From the NCBI GenBank assembly GCA_003956705.1, contig QZCP01000030.1, forward strand, positions 1 to 64,000: a stretch of DNA of 64,000 nt, given 5' to 3'. Shown here one piece after another: positions 13,388-25,624 of this stretch; the first letter of the stretch is position 1, and each line of letters starts with the position of its first letter. The translations under genes were made by a program, and so were the position numbers. The notes beneath the pieces were generated by a model, which did no database searches, had not been told where the DNA came from, and saw nothing but the letters and a program-made list of their open reading frames with translations. The DNA comes from Brevipalpus yothersi (lineage: Eukaryota; Arthropoda; Arachnida; Trombidiformes; Tenuipalpidae).

Positions 13388-16007
13388 TCCCTTCTCCAAA
13401 ACTCTATGGATCATGTACCAAACCATTCGCGAGAATGTTCACTGTAAGAATCATTCATCTTGGTCTGGAGAGGGCTAAACAATGAGTGGGTAAGAGTGAG
13501 AGAGAGAGAAGAGGAAGAAGATACTGTGTTAAATGGGTGTATTGCACTTGCCCTATACTTCATTCAATGAAAGTATATTCATTGATTGTATATGATTGTA
13601 TCAACTTTCATCATTTTCTACTCAATCTACCAATGAAACAGTGAATCTGTTTTCGATACAAATCATACATCTTGTTGAATATACACTGTGTGTATGGCCA
13701 AAGAAACCCTAATCAATGAACACAGCTCCATTATTTGAGATCTAATTCACCAGAATAGCATTTGATTCCTTAGAAGTGAACAAAATTATATTGGAGAAAA
13801 ATTCGAAAAAAGTTCTGAATAAAGGATCCTATTGATAGAAAGTATTCCCTCTAAGAATCCAATATCGAGGATTGATGTGGTCACCCAATGTATTCTCAAG
13901 AATCAATCCAGACAAGAGATTAATCAAAATGCATTCTCGACTGTTGAGTGGAATGAATTGAGTCAATGGTAACAGAATTTTGAGCATTGACTCCTATTAA
14001 GCTCAATTTGACATATCCAAAATTTTGATGTAATTTTATGGACATTCAGTGGAGTAAAAAATTTTCTCACTCAAAATAGAAGTTACTTATTCAAATTAGC
14101 TCTCTTCAAAAATGAAGAAAATTAATTCTGAATAGAACTTTTTGTCCAGATATAGAGGAGCAGAATCATCTTGAAATTTACATAAGAACAAAGATGAAGA
14201 GGAAGAGAAGATGGAAAATTGGAGCAGGATGAGGCTCAATTTGATATTGTATTGTAATTCTCTAGGCATTCATCAAGACCTTTTTACAACTATTAACATT
14301 AAAATGCATCCTCATTTAATTATTTCTATCCCTATCAAATGTGAAAGACTAACAAGAGTATTTATAAGAGTCAACAGCATTGAAAACGATGCCGAGAATG
14401 CTACTTGGATGCTGAGAGAGAATAGAAATGATGATGAAATAGAATGGTTTCCATATATCTGAGGGATCTGATGAGAATTTTTTAATGTCTCATGTGAGTT
14501 AAGAGAGAGGCAAAGGGGGAAAGAAGATTAGCATTGAAATTGAATGAACAGCACAAACAAGTGTAGTTCAGGGTAAAGCAATTTTCTGAATATTTCATTA
14601 AGAAAGTAATCAACAAGATTGAAACTGTGTATATTAATGACTTTAATTTTTCTTCACCTCCCAACAATCGATCACTCTGGTCAGCCAGAGTTCTCATCCT
14701 AAGGACGAGTCTTATTCTTCATTTATAATCTAGATCGCTGATTCTATGAAAATTAGATTCCAATATGTATTTATTTGACTCTTAAAGATGAATTAGACCT
14801 CACACTTCTGATTTTGGCTACTTGACTAGCTCATGAAAGAATAAATCGAAGAGTTACCACATCAGTAGTACCAAAATTTTCGAATAAAGATGAAATTCTT
14901 TTCCATAGAGATTTGAATTCTATGAAGAAAATCAAATTCTCCAATTTTATTAGAATTTATCCACTTACAGTGTCCAATGATCTGAGCAATCTTTGTCAAA
15001 ATTAGTTTACATTCAATTATTCTACCCTTTTCTACTAATAGCTCAAATGAGAACTTTTGAATAAGATGGCAATCAATGATGTGATGCTTCAGCTGTTAGA
15101 CCAGAGCAATAATTGAATGATTCCATCATGATTCTAACAGAAAAAAGTGAACAAATTTTTCAAAAATTTCAGGATAAAAATTCAATTCACCTTCTGTGGC
15201 AAAAATTTTGGCGAATACCAAGTCTATAGTTTGTTTCTTTTCCGTCATTTTTTGATTCATCCTATTGCTTGAGAGAAGAAAAACTTCCTTGATTTCGAAA
15301 AAAAAGTTTAATGAGATCGAGAGAGTTTTTTCCATCAACAGAAAACAGCATCGGATTTACTTAGGCTATGATCGGGTTCAAAATTTGTAGAAATCACTAG
15401 AAATAGAAGGAATGGAGAAGAAACATACGAAAATATAAAGAGGAAGATAAATATGATGATGAAGGATAAAATGATGCGAACAAAAAAAATTGAAGTTAGA
15501 ATATGATTCAATATGTGATTGCTTCTGAAGAGTTCTCTAAGTCTGTAGGATTGAATAAGATTTTGGATAAAAAACGAACGGAAGTCGAAGAATTCGATAT
15601 ATATAAATAAAATAGGGGCGGAAAGAGAAAATGATGAAGAGGAAAGAAGAATGGATAGAAATGGATGGATATTGTGTCTTGAAATAGAAACGAGAATATG
15701 ATTGCCTTCAACAGACTAAATTTTTTCACACAACTTCACTTTTTCCATTTCAAATGATCATGATGAACGCTCAGAAACGGATTGATCGATGATATAAGTT
15801 TGACTCGATGGTGATGGTTCATTGAAGATTTTTTTCTTCACTTCAAACAACTGAGGAACTCCAGAATTTGAAGATTGAACTTCAAACAATGGTCACTTTG
15901 TTTTATTATTTTACTCGATCGATGCTGAAGATTGAATTATGATTCTCTGGAAATACTTCAGCTCAGTTTTTCTGGAATTCTCTGAGCTGAGTGTTTTTGA
16001 GAGCCTC

Positions 16008-16025
16008 ACATTATCATGATAATGT
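16008..16025. repeat. 18-bp perfect palindrome
   Basis: The 18 bases equal their own reverse complement (centre at CATG). An 8-bp inverted repeat lies about 30 bases to its left. It is AT-rich, so chance is a real possibility. Confidence 0.7.
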
Positions 16026-16453
16026 TTGACTATTGAATACAATTGAAATGAATTTTTTGTGGCAATCAGAGGGATTCATAAGGGAAGATATTTTCAGAAC
16101 TGCTAATTGTCTGGGTGAAAAAGTTAATTAAAACTGAACACTGATAGTTTAGAGCAGTAAGATACCAAAAAAGTCGATAGCTTTAAGATTGAAGGAAAAT
16201 CTCGAGTCAATGAAGATTCGAGGAGCCTATCTGATGTTTTTTGGTCTCCTAAATGATTAGTTCATCAGTTTGATCTGAAGCCAATAAGCTCACGGTTTTG
16301 ATCATCTTTCTATCATTTGAGCCTTTTAATCTCACAAAAAATTTGCTCATCAAGGAATAATTAAGAGTGCTAGCAAAAAAGTGAATAATTTAGCTTTAAT
16401 AAGTGAAGCCAATTTACTTTCTATCTGCTACATCAGCATCGAGCTCAAAGAAG

Positions 16454-16455
<2 letters not shown>

Positions 16456-16505
<50 letters not shown>
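16456..16505. repeat. (CT)n microsatellite
   Basis: Uninterrupted CT array of about 50 bp. Confidence 0.97.
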
Positions 16506-16508
<3 letters not shown>

Positions 16509-17638
16509 TACTCTATTCCATCAAACAGTCTCAAATGATGCGGGAAAAAGATGCCCAAGCTCCACTCAGCACATCACGATGGGGACAAAGTCGGGAAGGA
16601 GATGATGAAAATGGTCCAAAGGATGTAAATTATCATGTGTTTGACGAAAGGATGAGGCGAGAATGGATGATTTACTGGGACCAAAATGAATGGCAAGCAA
16701 AAAAGACGAAACACTGAGGAGACACTGAAAGATGTCGCAAGACTGATGAGAGAGTGGAAGAGGATCGGAAGCTGAATCCTTCTCTTCATCCTCATCCGCT
16801 TCATTCTAGTACTGCCAGCAAGTGACCAGATTTGTTTGACTTATTCGATTCATCCCAATCATCATACAGCTCTCACCGCCGATTATATGTCAAGATTTCA
16901 TCGTCATCACCCATGAGGACAGAATCCAGAGCGGAAGAGAAGACACTGACAATTCTCAAAATGCCACAGAACATGGTAGTGTGCTCAGTGAAAATCGAGA
17001 TCATCCATTGAAGCCCACCAGCAGGGTTCATGTTGACTCTGTTCATATCATTTTTTTGTCTCGGGGTGAATCATTCCATTGGCCTCCACTGACCACCCGA
17101 TGGTAGCCCTCAGGATATAAGCTCACTCTATGAATCGAATTGGTGACAAAAAAGGTGCGAAATCATGCTGAGCGAGCATGTATATTTGAAATACCCTTCA
17201 GTATACACAGGTGTACCTTTAAAAGTGAGGCCATTCTATCGCTCAGTCACCGATCGATCGCCCCATATGGTCCACACTGAGAACATGATCTCACAATAGT
17301 GAGTGTATGTGTGTATATTTCAAATGTGTATCGGCCAAAATGCAGTCCAACCGGGACGTGTATATATATACACACACAAATTTTTGGTCCGAAGCTGTCA
17401 AAAAGAGGAGGAGAAAATTCGAGGCCCTCTTTCTCTTTCTCTCTCTCTCTTTGCCGCTCAAAAGCTTTTCATCATGTCAAATAGCTATGTATCTCCTCTA
17501 ATTCTCTGACCAAGTTCTCTCTCTCTAATTTTGGGTAAGTTTGCCCGACTAGTGTGGAAGCTCCAGTTCACTTTGCATTTGGTCCGTTAAAAAGTGACCT
17601 CCTTTTCATTTTACAGATTTACTTTTGAAACTGTAACT

Positions 17639-17640
<2 letters not shown>

Positions 17641-17709
<69 letters not shown>
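17641..17709. repeat. (CT)n microsatellite
   Basis: Uninterrupted CT array of about 69 bp, among the longest in the window. Confidence 0.97.
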
Positions 17710-17713
<4 letters not shown>

Positions 17714-20700
17714 CACATAGAGAGTACGAGTCGCTTCATTATGTGTGAGTATCAGTTGCGCTGAATAATGACCACTGGTCAATACACACCGTTTACTTTA
17801 GGGGGTAGTTTGTGGGAAATAAAAAGAACGAAAGAACGAAAGTGTGTGAGGATTGGGGTAGTAAGCTATAGTGGAAATCACTTGGGCCAACTCAACTCAA
17901 ATGGGACGTCCGGTAAACATGGCTTTCGGCTCCATGCAGTCTATTGAAATTTTAGACGCATGGAAGAGACATTCCCTAGAATGATGATGGTCAAGATGCT
18001 GACCCTCAAGCGATAATACTTTCTCTAAACCTTTCTCTCTCTCTTTCATTTCCTTTCTTTCTTTGCTTGTGTACACTGAGCTGATTCAATAACTTTGTTG
18101 AAGAAAAATTTTTTTAAACATTTTCATGGTCCATTATGGCTTTCAAATTGGAAATCCATCCATACAACCACTGGAGGTGTTTATTTAACCATTTATTTTC
18201 ATTCATCTCAAGAATACTTTTACTTTTGCATTACTTGAACGAAAAATTCCTCTTCTCATTGTTACCGATGCTGAGCTACCTTGAAGGTGGCAATTCTTGT
18301 GGCTAAAATATACTGCTCTCATTTCTAAATGCTGGAAGGTTTCAGCTGATCCCAGGATCAAACACACACACAAGTGAGCAAACATGACAGATTTACACTC
18401 ACACACGGACATGGATATAGAAAAATGTGAGGTACCACAGAATTTAGGGAATAAACCAATGTGGACATGGTGAAAAATGTATCTCCTCGAATATACATGT
18501 ATATATATATGTATTTTGCTATTGCAAATCTTGATCAGAGGAGGCTCATCTTTAACGCTTATAAATGGTATGCTATTAATCGAGCTAAAGTCAATTATAA
18601 TATCACTGAGAATATTACATAATCATAAATAAGTGTGATAAACTATGACCAAGCACGGTTTTACGCTAATATTTCATCACTAATAATTTGGAACTAATAA
18701 AATCACATGATACGGATCAAGAGTAACCCGAGAGAGATGAATGAGAGATGGAGAGGGAAAGATGAGCATTTATTATCGAGAGAAAAAAATTGGGGATCGG
18801 TGGCTGATGGCTGGATAGGAAAAGGAGACACAGTCATAAGAATAACTAATGAGTTGGAAAGAAGATCAAAATGAAGGTAAATTTTTGAATTATAGCCACC
18901 AAATAAGTTGATGAATATTCAGACATTATTCATTTTGAGATTTTTTTTCCTATTTTTACTTTGCTTGAATTTTTCTTTCTCTAATTTTTCTCACTTATGA
19001 GCGGGGCGAATCAAAGAGAGAGGAAAAGAGAAAGAGAAAGAGAGAGAGAGACAGGTATGTGGATGCTATTCCAAGAAGACCAAATACACCGGCAAAGATG
19101 AATGTAAGTGATCACAGCTCATGAGATAGCTTCAAATTGGACAGCTATAGCCGATTAGTCTTCATCGATGATACCTATCTCTCTCGCTCTTTTTCATTTT
19201 ATGCCATGTTCAGATGGAGATAAATTCAAGAACAAACTTTGGTGGCAAGTGAACAGCAAGAGATCATGTAATTGGCCTGCAAATGGACAATAAAATTTTA
19301 CACCTAAATGGAGGCTATTCATTATACATTTGAGGGTAATGTTCGGGCTGCTGGAGAAGGTAGAAGAAACCGAAGAAGCTGATGGAAGATGGAGAAGAGA
19401 GAGAGAAGATGAAAATTTTTTACTGTATAAGATGGAGGAATTTTGTGAGAGAGAAATAAATGTTCTAACACTCTGGTGAGATATCTCTACCGATCTTTAA
19501 AATAAAATGATTTTTATTTGACTCACTACAATCATCAGTTGACAGGTTTTCATTACAAAGCTTGTTCTTGTCAATCAAAAAAGAGTAGTAGAATTTACTT
19601 GTACAATTATTTGAAATCTGGTCTTCTGAACCACTAAACAGCGACTGGCTTTCGTAAGCATTTTACGAATTGATTGGTTGAGTATTAGTGATATATTACA
19701 ACAAATCAAGATACCAGTTTTATCAGTGAACCCTTAACAATAGACATTCTGAATAAAGATATCTCTTTCTTTCATTACTGGGAAAAAATCTCTGAAATTT
19801 CAGGAATTTAGAGGATGCCAGTTGAGGTGGTTGTATGTAATTCACTCCTGTGGAAGTGAACATATGCTTCCGCCACGTGTAGATAATCGACGGGAAAGAG
19901 AAACGCTTTTCGACTCATAATGTGTGAAAAATATGAGCTGATAATTGAGGCTAATCGGGAGAAAATTTTTGATGAAGTTCCCCATAATTCGATGGGCTTG
20001 GAGTACCTCCTCCTCCTAGAGGATCCGGAAAAATCGCATCTTATAGAGAATAGCTTATAGCACGTGCACACTGTCAGGATGAAAATATGGAATATGAAAA
20101 TAATTCCCCTGTGAGCAAATCTTTTTGGATGAGGCCAATACGAGACACGTGCCAAAAGTGTGTCAAAAATCATATCTCACTGACTTTATGGGCTGGAGGT
20201 TGTCTTTAGCCACACTTGTCTATTAGGTTCCGCTTGAAGTTATTGGTATCATCTTTCAGGTTGATTTTTTAGATGAGGTTTCTATCAATCTATCTTATTG
20301 AGATTGTCGAAATAAATATTTCTTGAACCGATTGTATGAGATTTTTTAAATTTTGATTGAATGGTGAGTAGATTTGTTTTTGAAAAAACTTCCTTTTTGT
20401 AAGTTTTTCACTCGATAAAGTCGTGAAAGATATGAGCAACAATCAAAAAAGCAAAAAGAAACTCTCTTCCTAGACAGGTAAACTTTTTAGAGAATTTTTG
20501 AGGAAATGAAAGCCTCTGACAAATCATGTCCATTTTAATTTCCCCATCGATCATTGAAGGTCAAAAAATAAATATGAATGTCATTCAATGGATAGTATTA
20601 GCCATTAGCTGTTCAAAGATTGGCGAGGCAAATTAACTTTGTTCAAAGATTGTCGACCATTGGCTTGGATGATGAATGGCCTCGAATAGCGATCAATGGT

Positions 20701-20781
20701 TAAACGTTACATACATTAGTCTTTTTTGTCCCATATTCACTTCCCGAGAGAGGGAAACGAACCATAGAGAAGTCAACTGAT

Positions 20782-20783
<2 letters not shown>

Positions 20784-20822
<39 letters not shown>
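20784..20822. repeat. (GA)n microsatellite
   Basis: GA array of about 39 bp. Confidence 0.97.
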
Positions 20823-20824
<2 letters not shown>

Positions 20825-21150
20825 ATATTCCCCGCTCCTAGGAGACCACCAAATCAAGGAGCACTTCAGAAAATTGTTTTACATCGATCATAGTAGCCCA
20901 GTATATTTGACACTTGATGCTCAATATGTTAGATATATTAGAAGTGTTCATGAGAGACACTTCTTAGCCATGATCAAAAAAAACGAAAATATGAAAGATC
21001 TTGATTCAATAGTTAACTCCAATAGACATTTGAATCCATCTCGGATTGGAAAAAATGATGGGACAATAATTGAGAGAGGAGTTGTTAACGATTTTGAAGA
21101 TAAATTGGAGATCACTGACTTAAGGGTAGAACAAAATATGCCAAGTTTGA

Positions 21151-21240
21151 TCCGATCATGCCGATGATGTTGCCATAGTCGTGAAAAATGTGTGTGAAAA
21201 AAAAGAGGAGAATCAATTCTCTGTGATTAATTATTAGCAC
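21151..21240 (+). other. Possible relic with a reverse-transcriptase-like ADD motif
   Basis: One plus-strand frame reads DHADDVAIVVKN before a stop. This resembles the YADD/FADD catalytic box of non-LTR reverse transcriptases, which is often followed by VA(I/L)VV. Nothing else of a reverse transcriptase is visible: the same frame has a stop two codons upstream, and the longer open frame just before it (20874-21167) is in another register and unrecognised. This may be a decayed element or chance. Confidence 0.15.
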
Positions 21241-21716
21241 TCACTATCAATTTCGCTGAAGAAATTGACAAGGAAAATACAGTATTCAGCAGATTAAGAG
21301 TGGCCCAAATCTAAAGCTTGTCAAGTTATTTCTGAAATTTTACGATTAAGGTGAAGTTAGAGGCTCAATGAGATACCCGAAAATCACAGAGTCAAGTAGA
21401 CTTTGGAAACTTCTAGAGATAGATGCTGTAGGAAAAAACACAAATAAAATTTGGAGAAGTGACGAAGAAAATTTCCACAGAAAGAAGTAAAAATGTATCA
21501 AGTCATTATTTTGAGATTTGAATACGAATCCCAATTCAATTGATTTAGGAAGATTTACAAACTTATCAGAAAACTATGTGAAAATATAAAAATTTGAGCT
21601 CTCCATGTCTGCCAGGTCAAATGAAGATCGACTCGTGCTAAGTGTAAAAAAATTGTAGAATATTGATTCAGATGAAGGTAAACTTAAAATCTCCAAGTTC
21701 GATATAATGACAATCC
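21241..21716. other. Probable 3' flank of TOP3A
   Basis: No gene seen. I searched the minus strand here for a downstream exon encoding CxxC zinc-ribbon motifs that would complete TOP3A and found none. Confidence 0.5.
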
Positions 21717-23753
21717 TCAAGCTCTAATGCTTATTTGTTCGGTAAGAGACTGTCGAACTTTGTTCGTGAGAGCTCCTTTTCGAAGCTGAGCATCAATGAA
21801 AATCTGACGATACGCAGCAATCTGCTCTCGACGTACAGCTTCATGATGTTTTTCACCATCACAAATCGCTTGAAGATCTCTTTCTTGGGCCGCTCTTAAT
21901 TTTGGGCGAGAAAGGTCAAAAAATTCCATCGCTTCATATCCTTCGACTAGTCCAAGACCCAAAGTACGAGGCAAAAATCGTTTATCATTGGTCAGTTCTA
22001 CATAACCACGAGTTTTGATCGTTTCGATGTGGTCAGCATGCGTCGCATCGGTTCCAATTCCATGCTTTTCCATCAAAGCAATCAAATCCGATTCGGTTAA
22101 TAAGCGTGGAGGTGTTGTTTTACCCTCTTTCATGAACATTTCATCAGGAACGAAGATTTCACCCATCCTAAATTCTGGCATCTCTTTGGATGTCCACGTT
22201 ACATAGGGATAAACTTCCAAATAGTTTCTGTCTAATATCACCAAGCCACTGGCATGGAAACCCTCTTCATTGATCACAATTTTCACCGTAGTTTCAAATC
22301 CAACTGCATCCTGGCTGACACAAGCTAGAAAATGACGAACAATAAGTTCGTATACCTTTTTCTCGTCACCAACCAAATCATTGGCAGCTTTAATAGGATA
22401 GATTGGAGGATGAGCATTATCAGTCTTTTTGCCCTGCCTTGGTCTTATTCCCTCTTGAAGAACTCTTTGGGCGAAATCACCCCATTGAGGGTCGCGGACC
22501 TGTGCTTCCACAGGAGGTTTGAGATTCAAATTAGATGGGAAAATATTAGTTTCAGTTCTAGGATAGCTTATGAAGCCGCCAGTATACAATTTTTCTGCTA
22601 TCTGCATTGTTTTTTTGGCAGTTATTCGTAATTTACTGGATGCAAGCTTTTCCAAAGTCACGGTATCCATCGGTTGCGGTCTCCAATGAGTTTTCGTTTT
22701 ACTATTCACACTGACTACATGAGCTTTCGGATCTTGTAGTATCTTACTATACATGGCCATACATATGTTAAGATCGAAAAGACGAAATCGATCCCAGATG
22801 AAATTAACAGACGCTTTACCTCGAGTAACTCTAACATCGAGATACCAAAAAGGATGAGGAACGAAACGCTTAATTTGTCGATACCGTTCGACAACAAATC
22901 CTAGAGTTGGAAATTGGCATGGTCCGTAGCTGATGACTTGATTTTCGAGATCTTTGGCAAGCTTTTGTAATAATAGCGTTTGAAATCGCGTGAAAGCTGC
23001 ACCAATTCTCAGATCCAACTCTCGACGAACCCAAACAGCATTTGATGCTTGTTCATTAGGCTCTGTCAGATTGTTAATAGCATTATTGATGGCACCGGCA
23101 GTTATTTCAGAGAACCGAGCACGAAGAACACGTATATTTGATCTTCTTTCACGACATACTTCAATTATTTCGAAACCAATATTTTCACCTTCACGATCAC
23201 AATCAGTCCATATGATTAACAATTGACAGCCAGCTATCTCTCGGTGGAGAGTTCTTTTAATTCCTTCCATATCTTTGCTAACTCGACGTACCAGTGGAGC
23301 ATCGAACAAATCAGCTGGACTGCATGAATACCATTTTCGATATTGTTCAGAGAAATCTTCCTCCAACAAGTGACCAGACACAGAAGTCATTATCATTTGA
23401 CAGGGACCAAAACGAGGTAATTCATACTCGAATTCATATATTTTATTGAACTTTGACATTCCTTCACGCTTGCGAGAAGATCCACGAGACATAATGTTGG
23501 CCAAATTTTTGGCCGCATCGTTCTTCTCGGCAACATTTAACACTTTCATAGTTCCTGTTCCACCACTTGTCTCACAATTGGTTAACGTCGTTGTTGTTAA
23601 TATTGTCCGTTTTACAGTATTAAAGAGTGTTTCATCAGGTCTGAAAAGTGATCTCGCTAAAGTGAAGGCACATCGAAAGCTAGACAATCCATTCGACTTT
23701 CCATCAAGTAAACAGCGAGACACAGGCGAATACAATCGATTCAAAACTATCAT
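21717..23753 (-). CDS. TOP3A: DNA topoisomerase 3-alpha, lacking the C-terminal zinc-finger region
   Basis: Type IA topoisomerase that passes single strands and, with BLM-family helicase and RMI1, dissolves double Holliday junctions; in animals it also acts in mitochondria. Single exon, 678 aa. The TOPRIM domain opens with VAEKNDAAK (E76) and carries WTDCDREGEN (D184, D186). The catalytic tyrosine lies in FISYPRTETN (Y397). The long PEKHGIGTDATHA-like region (here LMEKHGIGTDATHADHIETI) matches TOP3A closely and TOP3B less well. The first ATG at 23753 gives a basic, Arg-rich 68-residue leader suited to mitochondrial import; an internal Met69 (codon at 23547-23549) sits just before the conserved core, as in vertebrate TOP3A, which makes nuclear and mitochondrial forms. 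Human TOP3A is about 1000 aa with C-terminal zinc fingers. This protein stops right after the core, and I see no downstream exon supplying them. An acceptor lies just upstream (AG at 23761-23762). Confidence 0.95.
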   Translation of the reverse strand: MIVLNRLYSPVSRCLLDGKSNGLSSFRCAFTLARSLFRPDETLFNTVKRTILTTTTLTNCETSGGTGTMKVLNVAEKNDAAKNLANIMSRGSSRKREGMSKFNKIYEFEYELPRFGPCQMIMTSVSGHLLEEDFSEQYRKWYSCSPADLFDAPLVRRVSKDMEGIKRTLHREIAGCQLLIIWTDCDREGENIGFEIIEVCRERRSNIRVLRARFSEITAGAINNAINNLTEPNEQASNAVWVRRELDLRIGAAFTRFQTLLLQKLAKDLENQVISYGPCQFPTLGFVVERYRQIKRFVPHPFWYLDVRVTRGKASVNFIWDRFRLFDLNICMAMYSKILQDPKAHVVSVNSKTKTHWRPQPMDTVTLEKLASSKLRITAKKTMQIAEKLYTGGFISYPRTETNIFPSNLNLKPPVEAQVRDPQWGDFAQRVLQEGIRPRQGKKTDNAHPPIYPIKAANDLVGDEKKVYELIVRHFLACVSQDAVGFETTVKIVINEEGFHASGLVILDRNYLEVYPYVTWTSKEMPEFRMGEIFVPDEMFMKEGKTTPPRLLTESDLIALMEKHGIGTDATHADHIETIKTRGYVELTNDKRFLPRTLGLGLVEGYEAMEFFDLSRPKLRAAQERDLQAICDGEKHHEAVRREQIAAYRQIFIDAQLRKGALTNKVRQSLTEQISIRA

Positions 23754-23755
23754 CA

Positions 23756-23971
23756 ATACACTGTCAACAAGAGGAAGTCAATTGATTCACTACGATTGAA
23801 ACTCTCGAACACAATTCACCACACAGAATCGTCACAACAATTAACGATTAACGAACAATTTAAACAACTTTTGTTACCTCTCTTTGACTCGACTTTCAAT
23901 GCATAAAGAACCGCCATAATAAACATAAACAAAACTTGAGCGCCAAATACGATTGTGAAGTGTGTTTCCAT
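23756..23971 (-). CDS. Putative 33-aa membrane micropeptide in the spliced TOP3A leader
   Basis: The minus strand shows an exon 24030-23878 bounded by an acceptor (CACTCTTTCAG) and a donor (AGAG|GTAACA). A 117-nt intron (23877-23761) follows, ending in a pyrimidine-rich acceptor (CTTCCTCTTGTTGACAG). An ATG at 23971 opens a frame that crosses this junction and ends at TGA 23756-23754 after 33 codons. The peptide starts METHFTIVFGAQVLFMFIMA, has one hydrophobic segment (about residues 6-25) and a basic tail ending ESKRVY. Its stop overlaps the TOP3A start codon as TGATG. The size and layout recall arthropod single-pass micropeptides, but I recognise no family. It may be a translated upstream ORF regulating TOP3A, or merely 5' UTR. 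A start at 23971 is supported because an in-frame TGA lies upstream within the exon. Confidence 0.4.
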
Positions 23972-24030
23972 TAATTGTTGCGATAAAATATGCAGCAATT
24001 TAAGGAATGTTAACAATTTTCAGGATATTC

Positions 24031-25624
24031 TGAAAGAGTGAAAATGTTAGGGGAAAAAACGTATCTGTTAATAAGTTTTCCGTATGGATTAGAATACTTG
24101 AGTGCGAAAACTGGCAAACTTTCAGGAAAGCTATGAAGATTGTGAGTTCTTCATTTTTTGAGAATAAGTTTGGAAGTTCATGATGTGTGAATATTAATCA
24201 GATAAAATCAATAATAAACGAATTTTTCGAGGAGAGAGTATGATTATAATGATTATAAGGGAAAAAAATGTTGAAAAAAATAAGGTTCTAGACTTTGTCT
24301 TCGATCGACTTTTATTCTTTTTTGGTAAAAAATCATGAGTTAAATCTTCATTAAAATAAATGTGATGAAGACAATTCAAACACTGTTCAAAAGCAAATCA
24401 ATCCTCAGTCTGTTGTAGTCAGTTTGTTCGATAAAATGAATTCAATTTACCAAGATTTTGATGAGATTTTTCAGTTTCGTACTAACAGTAACAAAAGACG
24501 AAATCAAAATCATCTAAGATGGGCCAAATCGATGATAACGATCAGCGTATCAGAGCATAATGATCGCAAATACTAGGCCGAATAAAGATTTTAGTTTATC
24601 ATTCTATAAAGATCTGTGATTTCACATTCAAGTACAGCTAGAACGTCATAGAAAAGATGAAAAGCATGCAAAAAAATACATAGAGAAAAGAGTGAAATTC
24701 GATTGGAGGAGAATGCTTTACTGAGATTTTTGATGCGTAAGATATCTAGTCTTGAATGGGACTCTCCAATGATGAAGAGCAAGGCACAATAACAGGAGGA
24801 TAACGTAGCAGAAAAACGGTGATTGTTGTGAACTGATCCAAGATCGAAGTAGTTATAAATGCAAGTTCTGGTAAAAGATCTGATAATTGGGAAATGTTTT
24901 GCATTAGTCATTCGAGAGAGGGTAAGAAAGAAAGGAAAGAAAAGAAATAAAGTTAAAGAGAATAGATAGGATTGAACAATAGCTCAAGAAGATGGACATG
25001 CTAGAAAGAGTTAAAAGAGAAGAAATCAGAAAGATGGTCTGAGCCTAATAGAAGATCAGAAGACAAGATAAGTCATAGACGCTAGAGTGTTTCAATTTCT
25101 TGAAAAAGTTGTCAGTAAAGAATAGATTGTTAATTGTTACCATAAATAGAGAAGAATAGTGTAAAATTGGACGAGAGAATAAGTGAAGAAGAGTAAATTT
25201 AATAGGTGAAGATAGAAGAAAGTAGATGCATGAAGCAAGAGAAGAAGAAGAAGAAGAAGGAGAAGAAAAAGAAAAGAGTTATTAAAGGTGATAGATTGAA
25301 GTATGGGAAAAGAGAGGAAAGGATGAAAAATGTCGTTAGTCAAAGGATATGGAAGATCATAGAAGGCTAATGATAAAAACAGATATAAGTGAAGAATCAG
25401 CCCCAATAAGTGGGCATATCCAATTAATGATGCTTGGGTGCCTCATTTTGGTCATTCAAGCCTTTTGTGTGAAAAATTGTCTAGAATCTGAAACATCTTG
25501 AAGAAAAAATGGAAGCAATCCACAGTTGATTCGGATACGGCTCAGTCTAAAGTTTTCTCAAGATGAATTAGGTTCTAGTATCTAGATTCTGAGCCATAAA
25601 TGGCCAGATAATTAGCCTAGAGTT
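24031..25624. other. Intergenic between TOP3A and PTBP
   Basis: No gene seen. The left end may include an intron leading into the TOP3A 5' exon, since an acceptor ends at 24031. The right end should contain the PTBP 3' UTR. A short (AAG)n-rich stretch lies near 25239-25262. Confidence 0.5.

Larger units (their letters stand above)
13388..21150. other. Gene-poor region, right of gap
   Basis: I see no gene I can support. The longest open frame (19808-20173, minus, 121 codons) has no recognisable domain and no supporting splice signals. Four further GA/CT arrays lie here. The stretch 16850-17500 is slightly less AT-rich than its surroundings, but I find no reading frame in it. Confidence 0.55.

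Noticed and set aside
12779..13426. 215-codon minus-strand open frame
   Set aside because: It crosses the run of N and (CT)n arrays; the frame is an artefact of unknown bases.
14211..14462. 83-codon plus-strand open frame
   Set aside because: No domain or signal peptide and no convincing context; length is within chance for this much sequence.
19808..20173. 121-codon minus-strand open frame
   Set aside because: No recognisable domain and no supporting splice or promoter signals; its composition looks random.
20874..21167. 97-codon plus-strand open frame
   Set aside because: Composition is vaguely protein-like, but no domain is recognisable, and the neighbouring RT-like motif lies in another frame.
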